Source: Ferruginibacter sp. (GTDB lineage: Bacteria > Bacteroidota > Bacteroidia > Chitinophagales > Chitinophagaceae). From it: a DNA stretch of 38,635 bases. This document shows positions 25,850 through 34,867 of this stretch, one piece after another. Under the pieces are notes generated by a model. That model was given only the letters and a program-made list of their open reading frames with translations, searched no databases and was not told the DNA's origin. Every line of letters starts with the position of its first letter. Within the stretch, counting starts at the first letter, position 1. The stretch covers positions 1-38,635 of the forward strand of contig NZ_JACMOO010000005.1 in NCBI RefSeq assembly GCF_014377975.1, read 5' to 3'. A program made the translations under genes and the position numbers.

Positions 25850-26200
25850 CTCACTTTCCAATTACCTGAACGGTAATATTTACAAAATCTGATGCTCCTG
25901 CTTTGAGTTGTTTGTATGTTTGATAAACGCGTTACAAAAAGATTGATTGTTATCCAGATAAAAATACCACAAAGATGGCCTGCCAGGATTTTATTTTTTA
26001 AAATAAATTTAAATTTAGCAAACAGCTGCAAGAAAAACAGTATGAAGGCAATGGCAACAGGATACTGTAAAAAAGTATTGAAAGCAGCATTATTTTATTA
26101 GCTGCAAATACCTCTTTTGCAAAGATGACACTTGTAAAAAACAACGTTGCTTTTGGATGTCGCCTGCAAAAAATACTTTAACCTGTGTTGATAACGCTCC
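25850..26200 (-). pseudogene. Relic of a multi-pass membrane protein gene
   Basis: Minus-strand fragments in shifting frames: RHPKATLFFTSVIFAKEVFAA (start around 26175), then LQYPVAIAFILFFLQLFAKF and ILAGHLCGIFIWITINLF. Together they resemble a small Bacteroidetes four-helix membrane protein family whose members read like KHP..FKFIASGVFGKEAF ... FHFIIAFxFTxFFFLLYP ... SKNKILTGxLYGIFVWLVMN. At least one frameshift (near 26060) and no start codon are seen. The stretch 25724-26250 has no other feature. Confidence 0.4.
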
Positions 26201-26250
26201 ACTTTGCTGCACATTATAATGTAGCCTTATCCTTTAAAAAAATAATTGAA

Positions 26251-27819
26251 TTATTTAGAGGGTGCGCTACCCGATACCGGAATTAGCCTTGCCGTTAAGT
26301 CTGGTTCCTTCATGGTCTTATCCAAAGGAAACATAGGCCGCTGGATTCTTTTATAAGGAAGGTGTTCTATATCCTGATCAACACCACCTGGTGTAAGCGC
26401 CATTACCCAGGCTGCCTGCATGGCATATAATTCGGGCTGCAGATAGCCAATCTTTACCACCACAATATCCGTCTTTCGTGGATGAAGACCCAGCCTGGTA
26501 AAATCAATTTCGTTGTGATAAGGCTTGCGTTTTTCGGTAAGTATAACATGAATACTTCCTACCTTCACAGACACTTCCACCACTGCATCTTTATCACCTT
26601 TTACAATCGATTCAACAATGCCTTTAATATGCGCAGGAGGAGCAAAACGTGCATCTACTTTGGCACCTGCATAACCATCCACTTCTTTTCCCACCCCTAC
26701 TTTAATAGCCTGCTGAATCAGTTCGGGTGCAGGCAGGGACGCATAGATAACTGAAGGGCCATTGCTGTCTTTAAATGCTGGATAAGAAAGCAACTGGCTC
26801 AGGGTCCAGCTAACATCCCCTGCCCCACCGGCCGTAGGATTGTCCCCCATATCGCTGATAAAAAAAGGATGCTTTTTGCTGGCCAATGCAGAGTCAAGGC
26901 TTTGTTTCCAGGATAGTGTGGGCGCAACAAAAGCAAAAGCCATCCGGGCATCCCAAAAACGATGCGCCAATTGTTCTGCAGTTTGGATTACTTTTTCTTT
27001 GTCGTCTCCGCACACCATTACCACAGCATGATTGCGTGGTTCATCTGCCCATGCATATCCTATCCAGATGTCCGCATCGGTAATACCCGGCTGTTTGGAG
27101 GCCGGCGCCACTGCAGCATAAATACTTTTGCCAGGTTCTATACGGGTACTTGTTTTTTCGCCGGGTAGTAAAACGGGTATCGGTATCCATGCTTTATAAG
27201 CAGGCTTGCCTTTGCCGCTTTCGATTCTTTGCAGGAGGTTTTCTACCGCCCGCTGTTTCGTTTGCATTCCATCTTCGTGCGGCGCCATACGGTGGCAGGT
27301 AATGAGGTCGGTGTTTTCTGCCAGCGACTCAGTAACATTTCCATGCAGATCCATCGAAGTAGATATGATGGTGTTATAACCAACAACCTTTCTGATTCTT
27401 TTCAACATATCGCCTTCCGGATCATCCAGTCCTACCACACTCATAGCGCCATGAATATCAAAATACAGTCCATCGTACGGACCATTTCGCTTTAATGAAT
27501 CCACCATCTTTCCAACAAGCGATTCATAGGCCGCTCTTGTAACCGCCCCGCCCGGAAGCGCATACCCAACTACCGCAGGTATCCAGTCAGCTCTCTTCAG
27601 CAGTGGTGAATCAGTACTCAAAAAAGGATAAAACGCAAAAACATCCTTTCCATACATGGTATGAAACGCAGCTTCATCTGTAAGCGCCGGAGAAAAAGTA
27701 CTCGATTCAATAGCCAGTCCTGCAATTGCAATACGGGGGAGTGATTTTTTCTTGTTCTGGCAGGCAGGCAAACAGACCATGCAATAAGCGGCAATGAATA
27801 GTAAGGATAGTTGCTTCAT
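26251..27819 (-). CDS. M81/MlrC-family metallohydrolase, lipoprotein
   Basis: A 522-residue protein of the MlrC (M81) family, related to microcystinase C. A lipoprotein signal peptide ends in LPAC (C20), so the protein is probably anchored to a periplasmic or outer membrane face. Family motifs: IAIAGLAIESSTFSP, FDIHGAMSVVGLDDPEGDM, STSMDLHGNVTESLAENTDL, CHRMAPHEDGMQT and ISDMGDNPTAGGAGDVSW. The D/H residues of DIHGAM, DLHGN and the HEDG region are the likely zinc ligands. Natural substrates of most M81 proteins are unknown; small peptides or peptide-like compounds are expected. It is a single gene, divergent from the methyltransferase at 28159. Confidence 0.88.
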   Translation of the reverse strand: MKQLSLLFIAAYCMVCLPACQNKKKSLPRIAIAGLAIESSTFSPALTDEAAFHTMYGKDVFAFYPFLSTDSPLLKRADWIPAVVGYALPGGAVTRAAYESLVGKMVDSLKRNGPYDGLYFDIHGAMSVVGLDDPEGDMLKRIRKVVGYNTIISTSMDLHGNVTESLAENTDLITCHRMAPHEDGMQTKQRAVENLLQRIESGKGKPAYKAWIPIPVLLPGEKTSTRIEPGKSIYAAVAPASKQPGITDADIWIGYAWADEPRNHAVVMVCGDDKEKVIQTAEQLAHRFWDARMAFAFVAPTLSWKQSLDSALASKKHPFFISDMGDNPTAGGAGDVSWTLSQLLSYPAFKDSNGPSVIYASLPAPELIQQAIKVGVGKEVDGYAGAKVDARFAPPAHIKGIVESIVKGDKDAVVEVSVKVGSIHVILTEKRKPYHNEIDFTRLGLHPRKTDIVVVKIGYLQPELYAMQAAWVMALTPGGVDQDIEHLPYKRIQRPMFPLDKTMKEPDLTARLIPVSGSAPSK

Positions 27820-28158
27820 AATATCAAAAATTTAATGAGTTTATTTTCGCTGCAATAAAAAGTTCATCAACCCGTCAAAAGGTATGATTTATTTTGTGAA
27901 AACAAAAATTAGCGGGTGTTTTTACTTTTACTATTAATGGTGTTATACTGCTTACCTAAACACAACCCAAATTACGTGAACTGCATATTACTGATCAACA
28001 GCCAAAGCGCTTATAAGTAAACCATTTGTTTATCTTTGAAAGGTTGCGCAAACCAAAACAAAATTGAAACACTGCGGCTAATATCGGGTTGTGAAGTTGC
28101 GGTTTAATCATACTTACAAATCAACTAAAAAAAAGGTAAAACTCCAATAAAACCAACA
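27820..28158. other. Divergent intergenic region with a candidate promoter
   Basis: About 340 bases between two divergent genes. TATCTTTG at 28031-28038 on the plus strand matches the Bacteroidetes -7 consensus and could drive the methyltransferase gene at 28159, leaving a leader of about 110 bases. No reading frame or strong hairpin is seen. Confidence 0.4.
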
Positions 28159-28776
28159 TTGATAAAATATTTACTGCTTATAATAACTGTTGTTTTTATC
28201 TCCTGCACTACCATTCGGTACAACAGGCAGGAAGTGTATTTAAAAGAAATCAGCAGGTACAATTTAAAAAATGGCGATACATTGGTTGACATCGGCTGTG
28301 AAACAGGCTTTCATGACAACCAGATTGCATATTATTATCCTGATCTATTTTTTGTACTGGAAGATATTGACGCTAATAATTTAGAACAGATCAAAAAAAA
28401 CAATGCCAACCCACAGTTTGTAAACCCGATGAAGGCAGGCTATGAACTTGTTTTAGGAACTGCAGATACCATTCCACTTCAACGGGCAACTTACAAAAAA
28501 ATCCTCTGCAGAAAAACCCTGCATGAATTTGCCCATCCTGGTAAAATGATTAACGAATTTAAAAGAATTCTGGTGCCCGGTGGGGAAGTCATTATCGTAG
28601 AAATCAATCCTAAATATCCCGGGCAAAAATATCATGATTGTGTGCGGCCATTTTTAAACAAGGCGCAAATCATTCAACTGTTTGTCAACGAAGGATTCCA
28701 GGTAAAATCGGCAGATTCATATAAGGCTAAGTCTGCTGATCTGCAGGATGGAAACATCATTGTGTTTATAAAATAA
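28159..28776 (+). CDS. Class I SAM methyltransferase with a lipoprotein-type signal peptide
   Basis: A 205-residue protein from a TTG start; no ATG is available near the N-terminus. Residues 1-16 form a hydrophobic segment ending in FISC, which looks like a lipobox. The rest is a compact Rossmann methyltransferase: motif I TLVDIGCETGFHDNQIA, an acidic end of strand 2 (LEDIDANN), LGTADTIPLQ, CRKTLHEFAHPGKMINEFKR and LVPGGEVIIVEINP. SAM is not expected outside the cytoplasm, so either the anchor keeps it at the inner face or the domain binds another ligand. The true substrate is unknown. Confidence 0.75.
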   Translation: MIKYLLLIITVVFISCTTIRYNRQEVYLKEISRYNLKNGDTLVDIGCETGFHDNQIAYYYPDLFFVLEDIDANNLEQIKKNNANPQFVNPMKAGYELVLGTADTIPLQRATYKKILCRKTLHEFAHPGKMINEFKRILVPGGEVIIVEINPKYPGQKYHDCVRPFLNKAQIIQLFVNEGFQVKSADSYKAKSADLQDGNIIVFIK

Positions 28777-28918
28777 AAATCGTTGCGCAAAATTAACGGC
28801 TGATCTATCCTCAAAAATTCATTTTAAAATCAACAAAATTATTGTGGTAGTACTTAAACAGAGCCAGTTGATAAGTCCCTGTATTTTCATAAAATTCACT
28901 TGTGTTTCCACAAAAAGT

Positions 28919-28953
28919 AGCGCAGGCAAATTATGTATCTGCAGGCGCTTTTT
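28919..28953 (+). terminator. Candidate Rho-independent terminator after the methyltransferase gene
   Basis: AGCGCAGGCA and TGCAGGCGCT form an interrupted stem (5 bp, two mismatches, 3 bp) around an AT-rich loop, followed by TTTTT. It lies in the convergent gap with the sugar dehydrogenase gene, about 140 bases after the methyltransferase stop. Confidence 0.4.
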
Positions 28954-29003
28954 ACAAAATCCCCGCACCGCTGATTAATGTTCAAAGAATCGTGTAATCA
29001 AAA

Positions 29004-30218
29004 TCAGTTTTTACTAATTCTAAACAACAAACCGCCATCCGTTACTGCATACAATTTACCATCCATTTGTGCCACATCCCTGAACCTTTCCTTTTTATCC
29101 AGCAACAAACTTTCTTCTCCCACCACCTTATCGTTTTCAATCACCAACCTGTCAATATGCATACTGCTGAGGCAGGCTATAAATAAATTATTTTTCCATT
29201 CGGGAATAGAATCGCTGGTGTAAAACACCATGCCACTGGGCGATACAACTGGATCCCAGTAATATACAGGTTGCTCCATACCGGCCTTTTCCTGAATGGC
29301 ATCACCGATTTTATTGCCATCATATTCAATCCCGTAAGTAATCACCGGCCAGCCATAATTTTTACCCGGCTTTATTAAATTCAATTCATCGCCACCCCGC
29401 GGACCTAACTCTGCTTCCCATAAATCGCCGGTAACAGGATTGATATCAAGACCCTGCGGATTGCGGTGACCATAAGAATAAATTTCGGGCCTGGCATTGG
29501 CCTGGTGTAAAAATGGATTGCCCGGTGCAGACTTACCTTCTTTTGTAATTTTATACACTTTCCCCAAACCAGAATTTAATAATTGCGCCTGCGCTCGTCC
29601 TTCTAAAATGGATCTTTCCCCGGCACTTACAAAAAGATTGCCCTCCTTATCAAACAACAGCCTTGAGCCAAAATGGGCATCACTTTTGAGTGCTGGAGTT
29701 GCCTGGAAAATAACTACGGTATTTTGAACGCTGGTTTCATCAGCACTCAATTGACCTTTGGCAACCGCAGTCAAATTTCCATCGCCCACCTTTTGAGAAA
29801 ATGACCAGTAGATAGTTTTATTTTTAGTAAAATCCGGGTCAGGTGCAACATCTAATAATCCGCCTTGTGATCTGTCATCTACCGGCGGCAAACCTGCTAT
29901 TTTTTTAAGTAACACGCCATCGGCAGAATGAATGGTGATAAAGCCAGACTTTTCTGTTATCATTAGTCTTCCGTCAGGCAAGGGTATAATTGCCCAGGGC
30001 CTGCCTAATTTTTCTGCTATCTTCTCTACTTTGTAACGGGTAGAGGTAGTAATACTTTTTATACGGGTTTGCCCAGCAAAAGCGGGCTTATAACTGGTGT
30101 TGGCACCGGTGTTTTCTGCGTGGGCTGCTGCATCGCCCTTTACTTTTTTTGTATTGCAACCTACAACCGCCGCAACAGATATTATCAGTGAAATATTTAA
30201 GAAATATCTTATCTGCAT
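29004..30218 (-). CDS. PQQ-dependent sugar dehydrogenase family lipoprotein
   Basis: A 404-residue six-bladed beta-propeller of the soluble glucose/sorbosone dehydrogenase family. Lipoprotein signal ending VVGC (C21). Family landmarks: LGRPWAIIPLPDGRLMITEK, LDVAPDPDF, KSDAHFGSRLLFDKEGNLFV, YSYGHRNPQGLDINP, LWEAELGPRGGDELNLIKPG and YYWDPVVSPSGM. The His of the HFGSRL region is the usual catalytic base, with the Arg and the Asn of GHRNPQG contacting PQQ or Ca2+. Oxidises aldoses in the periplasm if PQQ is available; no PQQ synthesis genes are seen here. Single gene. Confidence 0.92.
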   Translation of the reverse strand: MQIRYFLNISLIISVAAVVGCNTKKVKGDAAAHAENTGANTSYKPAFAGQTRIKSITTSTRYKVEKIAEKLGRPWAIIPLPDGRLMITEKSGFITIHSADGVLLKKIAGLPPVDDRSQGGLLDVAPDPDFTKNKTIYWSFSQKVGDGNLTAVAKGQLSADETSVQNTVVIFQATPALKSDAHFGSRLLFDKEGNLFVSAGERSILEGRAQAQLLNSGLGKVYKITKEGKSAPGNPFLHQANARPEIYSYGHRNPQGLDINPVTGDLWEAELGPRGGDELNLIKPGKNYGWPVITYGIEYDGNKIGDAIQEKAGMEQPVYYWDPVVSPSGMVFYTSDSIPEWKNNLFIACLSSMHIDRLVIENDKVVGEESLLLDKKERFRDVAQMDGKLYAVTDGGLLFRISKN

Positions 30219-30388
30219 ACAATAAATTTTGTTTGTGTAAAAATAAATAAGTTAACTGAATGATTCTTTTACAGGTTAATTTTAAAAGTTAGCTGGTAAT
30301 TGCAAGTAAAAGCGGACATTTTATCAAACAATATTTTTTATTTTATCTTTGAGAAAAAGGGCCATTACCCTGTTACAAACAAAACAAT

Positions 30389-30796
30389 ATGACCAAAATT
30401 ATCAGAAGAAAATTTTTAAGCGTTGCCGCTGCTTTAACAGCAGGCACGATGGCCTCCGCTAGTCCATTAACTGCAAAGACAGATAAAAAACAACTGGTAC
30501 ACCATGTATTTTTCTGGTTAAAAAATCCGGATTCCATCGAAGACAGAGACAAGCTGGTAGAAGGTGTAAAAACACTGGCAAAAATTGAGACAATCCGTAA
30601 AATACATGTAGGCGTATTGGCCAGTACCGAAAAAAGGGATGTGGTAGATACAACATGGCAGGTATCTGAATTGATGTTTTTTGATGATACCACGGGACAA
30701 AAAACTTACCAGGACCATCCCGTACACCAGGCATTTATAAAAAACTATGGGCATTTGTGGGCAAAGGTGCTGGTATATGATGTGGCGGAAGTGTAA
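30389..30796 (+). CDS. Tat-exported Dabb (stress-response A/B barrel) protein
   Basis: A 135-residue protein. The N-terminus IIRRKFLSVAAALTAGTMAS is a twin-arginine signal (RRKFL followed by a hydrophobic stretch). The mature domain has the ferredoxin-like A/B-barrel pattern: LVHHVFFWLKNP, a helix, VGVLASTEKRDVV, LMFFDDTTGQKTYQDHPVHQ and VLVYDV. Such domains dimerise; some are enzymes, many have no known role. TATCTTTG at 30344-30351 may be its -7 element. Confidence 0.83.
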   Translation: MTKIIRRKFLSVAAALTAGTMASASPLTAKTDKKQLVHHVFFWLKNPDSIEDRDKLVEGVKTLAKIETIRKIHVGVLASTEKRDVVDTTWQVSELMFFDDTTGQKTYQDHPVHQAFIKNYGHLWAKVLVYDVAEV

Positions 30797-30870
30797 TAAA
30801 GAAAGTACCGTTTTAATTAAAATAATTACACCATAGCCGTTGCTTTAAAATGCAATGGCTGTAGTGTTCA

Positions 30871-30900
30871 TTGATGCAATTACCAGGTTGGTTATCTTTG
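30871..30900 (+). promoter_or_regulatory. Bacteroidetes-type promoter of tsaD
   Basis: TTG (30871-30873), 19 bases, then TATCTTTG (30893-30900) fit the -33/-7 consensus of the Bacteroidetes primary sigma factor, including the spacing. The tsaD ATG is at 30909, so the transcript would have a leader of only a few bases. Confidence 0.65.
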
Positions 30901-30908
30901 CAGCAATT

Positions 30909-31958
30909 ATGGCTGTTACCATTTTAGCAATAGAATCTTCCTGCGATGAAACCGCTGCTTCCGTTTGCGTGGACGGTAGAATTTTATCCAATAGCATTGC
31001 CACCCAAAAAGTACACGAAAAATATGGCGGCGTAGTACCCGAGCTGGCCAGCAGGGCGCATTTGCAAAATATTGTACCTGTGGTAGATATTGCCTTAAAA
31101 GAAAGCGGCTGTTCAATGCAGTCCATAAGCGCCATTGCGTTTACACAGGCGCCGGGGTTAATTGGTTCATTGCTGGTTGGAGCACAGTTTGCCAAGTCGA
31201 TGGCCCTGGCGCTGGATAAACCCCTCATTGCGGTGCATCACATGCAGGCACATGTATTGGCCAATTTAATTCCGGATAATAAGCCAACCTTTCCGTTTTT
31301 ATGTTTAACGGTTAGCGGAGGTCATACACAAATTATTTTGTGTACCTCACCCACCTCAATGAAAATATTGGGCGAAACCATTGACGATGCTGCTGGTGAA
31401 GCTTTTGATAAAACAGCTAAACTATTAGGACTGCCCTATCCCGGCGGACCGCTGATAGACAAGTATGCTGCCAACGGTAACGCAAAACGTTTTTTGTTTC
31501 CCGAGCCGCAGATAGCCGGCTTAAATTTTAGTTTCAGCGGGTTAAAAACTTCCATCTTATATTTTTTACAAAATGCCGGTACCAGCAATGTTTTTAAAGA
31601 AGCTTTTACGGCCACGGCGGAAGAAAAAAAACAATTCATTGATGAAAACCTGGCGGATATCTGCGCTTCGGTTCAACACCGCATTGTGAGTATTTTAATA
31701 AATAAATTAAAGAAAGCGGCGCAACAAACGGGCATTACGCATATTTGTATTGCAGGCGGTGTAAGCGCCAACAGCGGCTTACGAAAAGCACTCATTGAAA
31801 CAGGTATTAAGATGGGCTGGAAAACTTTTATTCCCGCCTTTGAATATTGTACCGATAATGCCGCCATGATCGCAATTACAGGCTATTACAAGTTCCTGCA
31901 AAATGATTTTGTTTCATTGAGCATCAGTCCATCGCCAAGAGCTGTGTTTGATGTGTAA
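30909..31958 (+). CDS. tsaD: tRNA N6-adenosine threonylcarbamoyltransferase
   Basis: Transfers the threonylcarbamoyl group to A37 of ANN-decoding tRNAs together with TsaB and TsaE. 349 residues, intact. ILAIESSCDETAAS opens the ASKHA fold, GGVVPELASRAH follows, the metal site is HHMQAH (110-115; ligands H111 and H115), then TVSGGHTQI, GEAFDKTAKLLGLPYPGGP and CIAGGVSANSGLR, with the third metal Asp in YCTDNAAMIA. The start at 30909 is preferred over an in-frame ATG at 30855: family members start right before this first strand, and a promoter lies between the two. No Shine-Dalgarno site. Confidence 0.97.
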   Translation: MAVTILAIESSCDETAASVCVDGRILSNSIATQKVHEKYGGVVPELASRAHLQNIVPVVDIALKESGCSMQSISAIAFTQAPGLIGSLLVGAQFAKSMALALDKPLIAVHHMQAHVLANLIPDNKPTFPFLCLTVSGGHTQIILCTSPTSMKILGETIDDAAGEAFDKTAKLLGLPYPGGPLIDKYAANGNAKRFLFPEPQIAGLNFSFSGLKTSILYFLQNAGTSNVFKEAFTATAEEKKQFIDENLADICASVQHRIVSILINKLKKAAQQTGITHICIAGGVSANSGLRKALIETGIKMGWKTFIPAFEYCTDNAAMIAITGYYKFLQNDFVSLSISPSPRAVFDV

Positions 31959-32257
31959 ATGGAAAAATCTTAAAAAAACTGAACAGGATTTCATCCAATA
32001 TCCGGTAACTAAAAAATAGTGAAGTACGTTTTGTAAAAGCGGGCATCAGGAAAAAAGCAGTCACGTAAAACCGGTTCGGTTGGCGTGCTAAAAAATGCTA
32101 ACGGCTTAGCCTGAACTAACATGTGTTGGCCAGCCAGGAAATAAAAACTGAATTCTGCAAAGTTTATGGATACCAACAATCATTTAAAATAATTTCTGGC
32201 AATTAAATAAACAGCCTGTCTGTACAGCAACCCGTTTTGTTGTTTTAAATTTACTGT

Positions 32258-33745
32258 ATGAAAATATTTTCTGCGAAACAAATATCAGAATGGGATGCAT
32301 ACACTATTAGGGAAGAACCCATCACAGCCATTGATTTAATGGAAAGGGCTGCCACCGCCTGTTTTGGCTGGATTAAAAAAAATAGTTCATCCTCAAAAAA
32401 AATGATGGTGTTTTGCGGTACTAGTAATAATGGCGGTGATGGGTTGGTAATTGCCCGCCTTTTATACAAGGCAAAATGTAAAGTGTCTGTATATATTCTG
32501 GATAATAAAAACAGAAGTGAAGCTTTCACCGTTAACCTTACCCGCTTATCATCTTTAAAAATTGATTTATTCTTTATTCAATCGAAAAAAGATTTTCCCG
32601 TTATTGCAAAAAACACTTTGGTAATAGACGCTTTGTTTGGTACCGGGCTTAACCGTGCGCTAAAAAGTATGGCGGCTCAATTAGTTCATTGTATCAATCA
32701 GCAAAATGCCTTTGTAATAAGTATTGATATGCCATCCGGCTTATCAGCAGATATTTATAGTGTTAAAGACGCCATTATAAAGGCAACGCACACCCTAAGT
32801 TTTGAAACAAACAAACTTGCTTTTTTATTGCCTGAAAATAGTTTATATACCGGACAGATTCATTTGTTATCTATCGGCCTTGATAAAAAATATTATAACA
32901 GCACGAAGGCTTTGTTTGAAACCATTGACCGGCAACTGATCCATGATATTTACAGGCCACGAAACCCCTTTTCGCATAAATATACTTTTGGCCATGCATT
33001 GTTATACGCAGGCAGTAAAAATATGATGGGTGCTGCGGTACTGTGCAGTAAAGCCTGTATCAGAAGCGGTGCAGGGCTGGTTACCCTGCATGTAACACCG
33101 GGCTGCGAAGCGATCATTCACACCAGTTTGCCAGAAGCCATTACCAGTTCGGAAAATAATACGGGCAAAACCTGGTTAAAAAAATCAGCGATAGCAATTG
33201 GTCCCGGCCTGGAAAAATCTGCACTCAATAAACAACTGCTAAAAAAATTATTAGTTCAATGGGATGGCCCGCTGGTAATTGATGCCACCGCCTTATCCTT
33301 CTTAACTTTCTTTACTACGCTATTGCCTTTACGAAAAAAAAATCCTTCAATACTTACACCGCATACCGGAGAATTTGAACATCTGTTTGGAAAAACACTT
33401 AATGATTTTGAAAGACTGCAACTGGCCATTAAAAAAGCGCATAGCCTTGGGTGTTATATCATTTTAAAAGGACACAACACTTTAATTACCTGCCCGGATG
33501 GCAACCATTATTTTAATACTACAGGCAATGCAGGTATGGCTACTGCAGGTACCGGAGATACATTAACGGGCATACTTTGCGGATTGCTGGCGCAGGGATA
33601 CACCCAAAAAGAAGCCTGCTTACTGGGCGTTTACCTGCACGGGCTTGCTGGAGATATCGCTGCAAAAAAATTATCACAGGAAGCTTTGATTGCCAGTGAT
33701 ATTATAGACTGCCTGGGGGAAGGATTTAAACAAATAAAAGAATAA
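32258..33745 (+). CDS. nnr: Bifunctional NAD(P)H-hydrate repair enzyme Nnr
   Basis: Fusion of an ADP/ATP-dependent NAD(P)H-hydrate dehydratase (C-terminal) with an epimerase (N-terminal), 495 residues as expected. NnrE part: FCGTSNNGGDGLVIARLL (52-69, NNGGDG phosphate loop), VIDALFGTGL (122-131, potassium-binding Asp) and SIDMPSGLSAD. NnrD part from about 225: HALLYAGSKNMMGAAVLC, GAGLVTLHVT, TPHTGEFEHLFG (367-378), ILKGHNTLI and the catalytic loop ATAGTGDTLTGILCGLLA (429-444). Cytosolic repair of damaged nicotinamide cofactors. It lies about 300 featureless bases downstream of tsaD and may be independently transcribed. Confidence 0.95.
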   Translation: MKIFSAKQISEWDAYTIREEPITAIDLMERAATACFGWIKKNSSSSKKMMVFCGTSNNGGDGLVIARLLYKAKCKVSVYILDNKNRSEAFTVNLTRLSSLKIDLFFIQSKKDFPVIAKNTLVIDALFGTGLNRALKSMAAQLVHCINQQNAFVISIDMPSGLSADIYSVKDAIIKATHTLSFETNKLAFLLPENSLYTGQIHLLSIGLDKKYYNSTKALFETIDRQLIHDIYRPRNPFSHKYTFGHALLYAGSKNMMGAAVLCSKACIRSGAGLVTLHVTPGCEAIIHTSLPEAITSSENNTGKTWLKKSAIAIGPGLEKSALNKQLLKKLLVQWDGPLVIDATALSFLTFFTTLLPLRKKNPSILTPHTGEFEHLFGKTLNDFERLQLAIKKAHSLGCYIILKGHNTLITCPDGNHYFNTTGNAGMATAGTGDTLTGILCGLLAQGYTQKEACLLGVYLHGLAGDIAAKKLSQEALIASDIIDCLGEGFKQIKE

Positions 33746-33993
33746 CCAGTAAACAATCATATGCTGCCCGGTAAACTAAAACAAGCCTGTGTAATAACGG
33801 ATTGGGCAAAAAAAGTAACCATCAAAAGCGGCCTGCTATCCATAGCGCACACTTTAACTTAGCGCTTATATTAAAGCCCCCTGTTTGTTGATAATTGCTT
33901 CCCGCTACTGGTGTATATTTCGGCAAATAATGAGGGATGAGGAAATTAGACAGCAAACAAAAAAGCTATTTCGGCTTGAAAATTTGAGTTTTC

Positions 33994-34776
33994 TTATAGA
34001 ATTTTATCTATAATCAAATTGACAATTTCCAAGGCGATTAAAACAATTACAATTACCTCCAGCGTGCTGCTGTGCGAATGCTGGTTGATGTCTTTTAATA
34101 TTTCCAGATTTTCCCTTACCGTATTTAAACTATCCTGCAGGCTGCTGTGCCTTAATTTAATATCCAGTTCCCTGCTTAAATCGGTATTGATCTGGTTCAG
34201 GTATTCATCGTTCCAGGTAAGATTAGGACTATCAAAAATGTAAATGTTCTGTGTAATTTTATTTTTAAGATTCAGCAACCTGCCAATATATTTTAAAAGC
34301 GGTTTTCCTTTTATAGAGAACTTTCCTTTTTCTTCTAACTCAAGGCTGAATTGAAATGTTTGGTTTAATAAAATATTGGATTGCTCAATATAATAATCAA
34401 GTGCAACGGATTGTGCAATGTTAAGCATGATGATTTTTGCAATATCGATGCTCAGTGCTTTAATAATCAGCCGGTCGAAAATAACTTTATAAAATGCATC
34501 GGGGTTAATCTCTACATCAAAATTTTCCCGCTTCAGCTCTTCACTTCCAAGATTTAAAATTTTGCGTACAGCATTGATGATACTGGTTTGGGTGGTATTG
34601 TCTACTCCAAAAAAAACAATACTTCCATAATCAAAAATGCCGATATAAGAATCATTTTCTGCATCATACATTAATTCGGTCGGGTCTGCATAAATACAGT
34701 TGAAGGCCAGGTTATTTTTTAATTCTTTTAGATCAAGCCTGTCGCCCAGGTGATACCCGGTGATTGTCTTTTTCAT
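33994..34776 (-). CDS. RMD1/DUF155 family protein with a C-terminal membrane segment
   Basis: A 260-residue protein. The conserved core includes DYGSIVFFGVDNTTQ and IIKALSIDIAKIIMLNIAQS, and the protein ends with a hydrophobic helix (LEVIVIVLIALEIVNLII) preceded by HSHSSTLE, as in Rmd1/Sif2 proteins of yeast and their bacterial homologues. The middle (NILLNQTFQFSLELEEKG) is helical. Bacterial function is unknown; the eukaryotic members are mitochondrial and linked to microtubules or nuclear division. It lies on the same strand after the HipA/DUF3037 pair but separated from it by 91 bases, so operon membership is uncertain. Confidence 0.8.
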   Translation of the reverse strand: MKKTITGYHLGDRLDLKELKNNLAFNCIYADPTELMYDAENDSYIGIFDYGSIVFFGVDNTTQTSIINAVRKILNLGSEELKRENFDVEINPDAFYKVIFDRLIIKALSIDIAKIIMLNIAQSVALDYYIEQSNILLNQTFQFSLELEEKGKFSIKGKPLLKYIGRLLNLKNKITQNIYIFDSPNLTWNDEYLNQINTDLSRELDIKLRHSSLQDSLNTVRENLEILKDINQHSHSSTLEVIVIVLIALEIVNLIIDKIL

Positions 34777-34867
34777 AGCTGATAAAAATATTTATGATGA
34801 TGCGGTTGTTATTAAATGTTGTAAAATTTATTAAAAACCCAGTAGTTTATCCTAAGATATTTTTAGG

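Noticed and set aside
30855-30908. Longer tsaD N-terminus from ATG 30855
   Set aside because: The promoter TTG-N19-TATCTTTG lies inside it and TsaD family members begin at the ATG at 30909.
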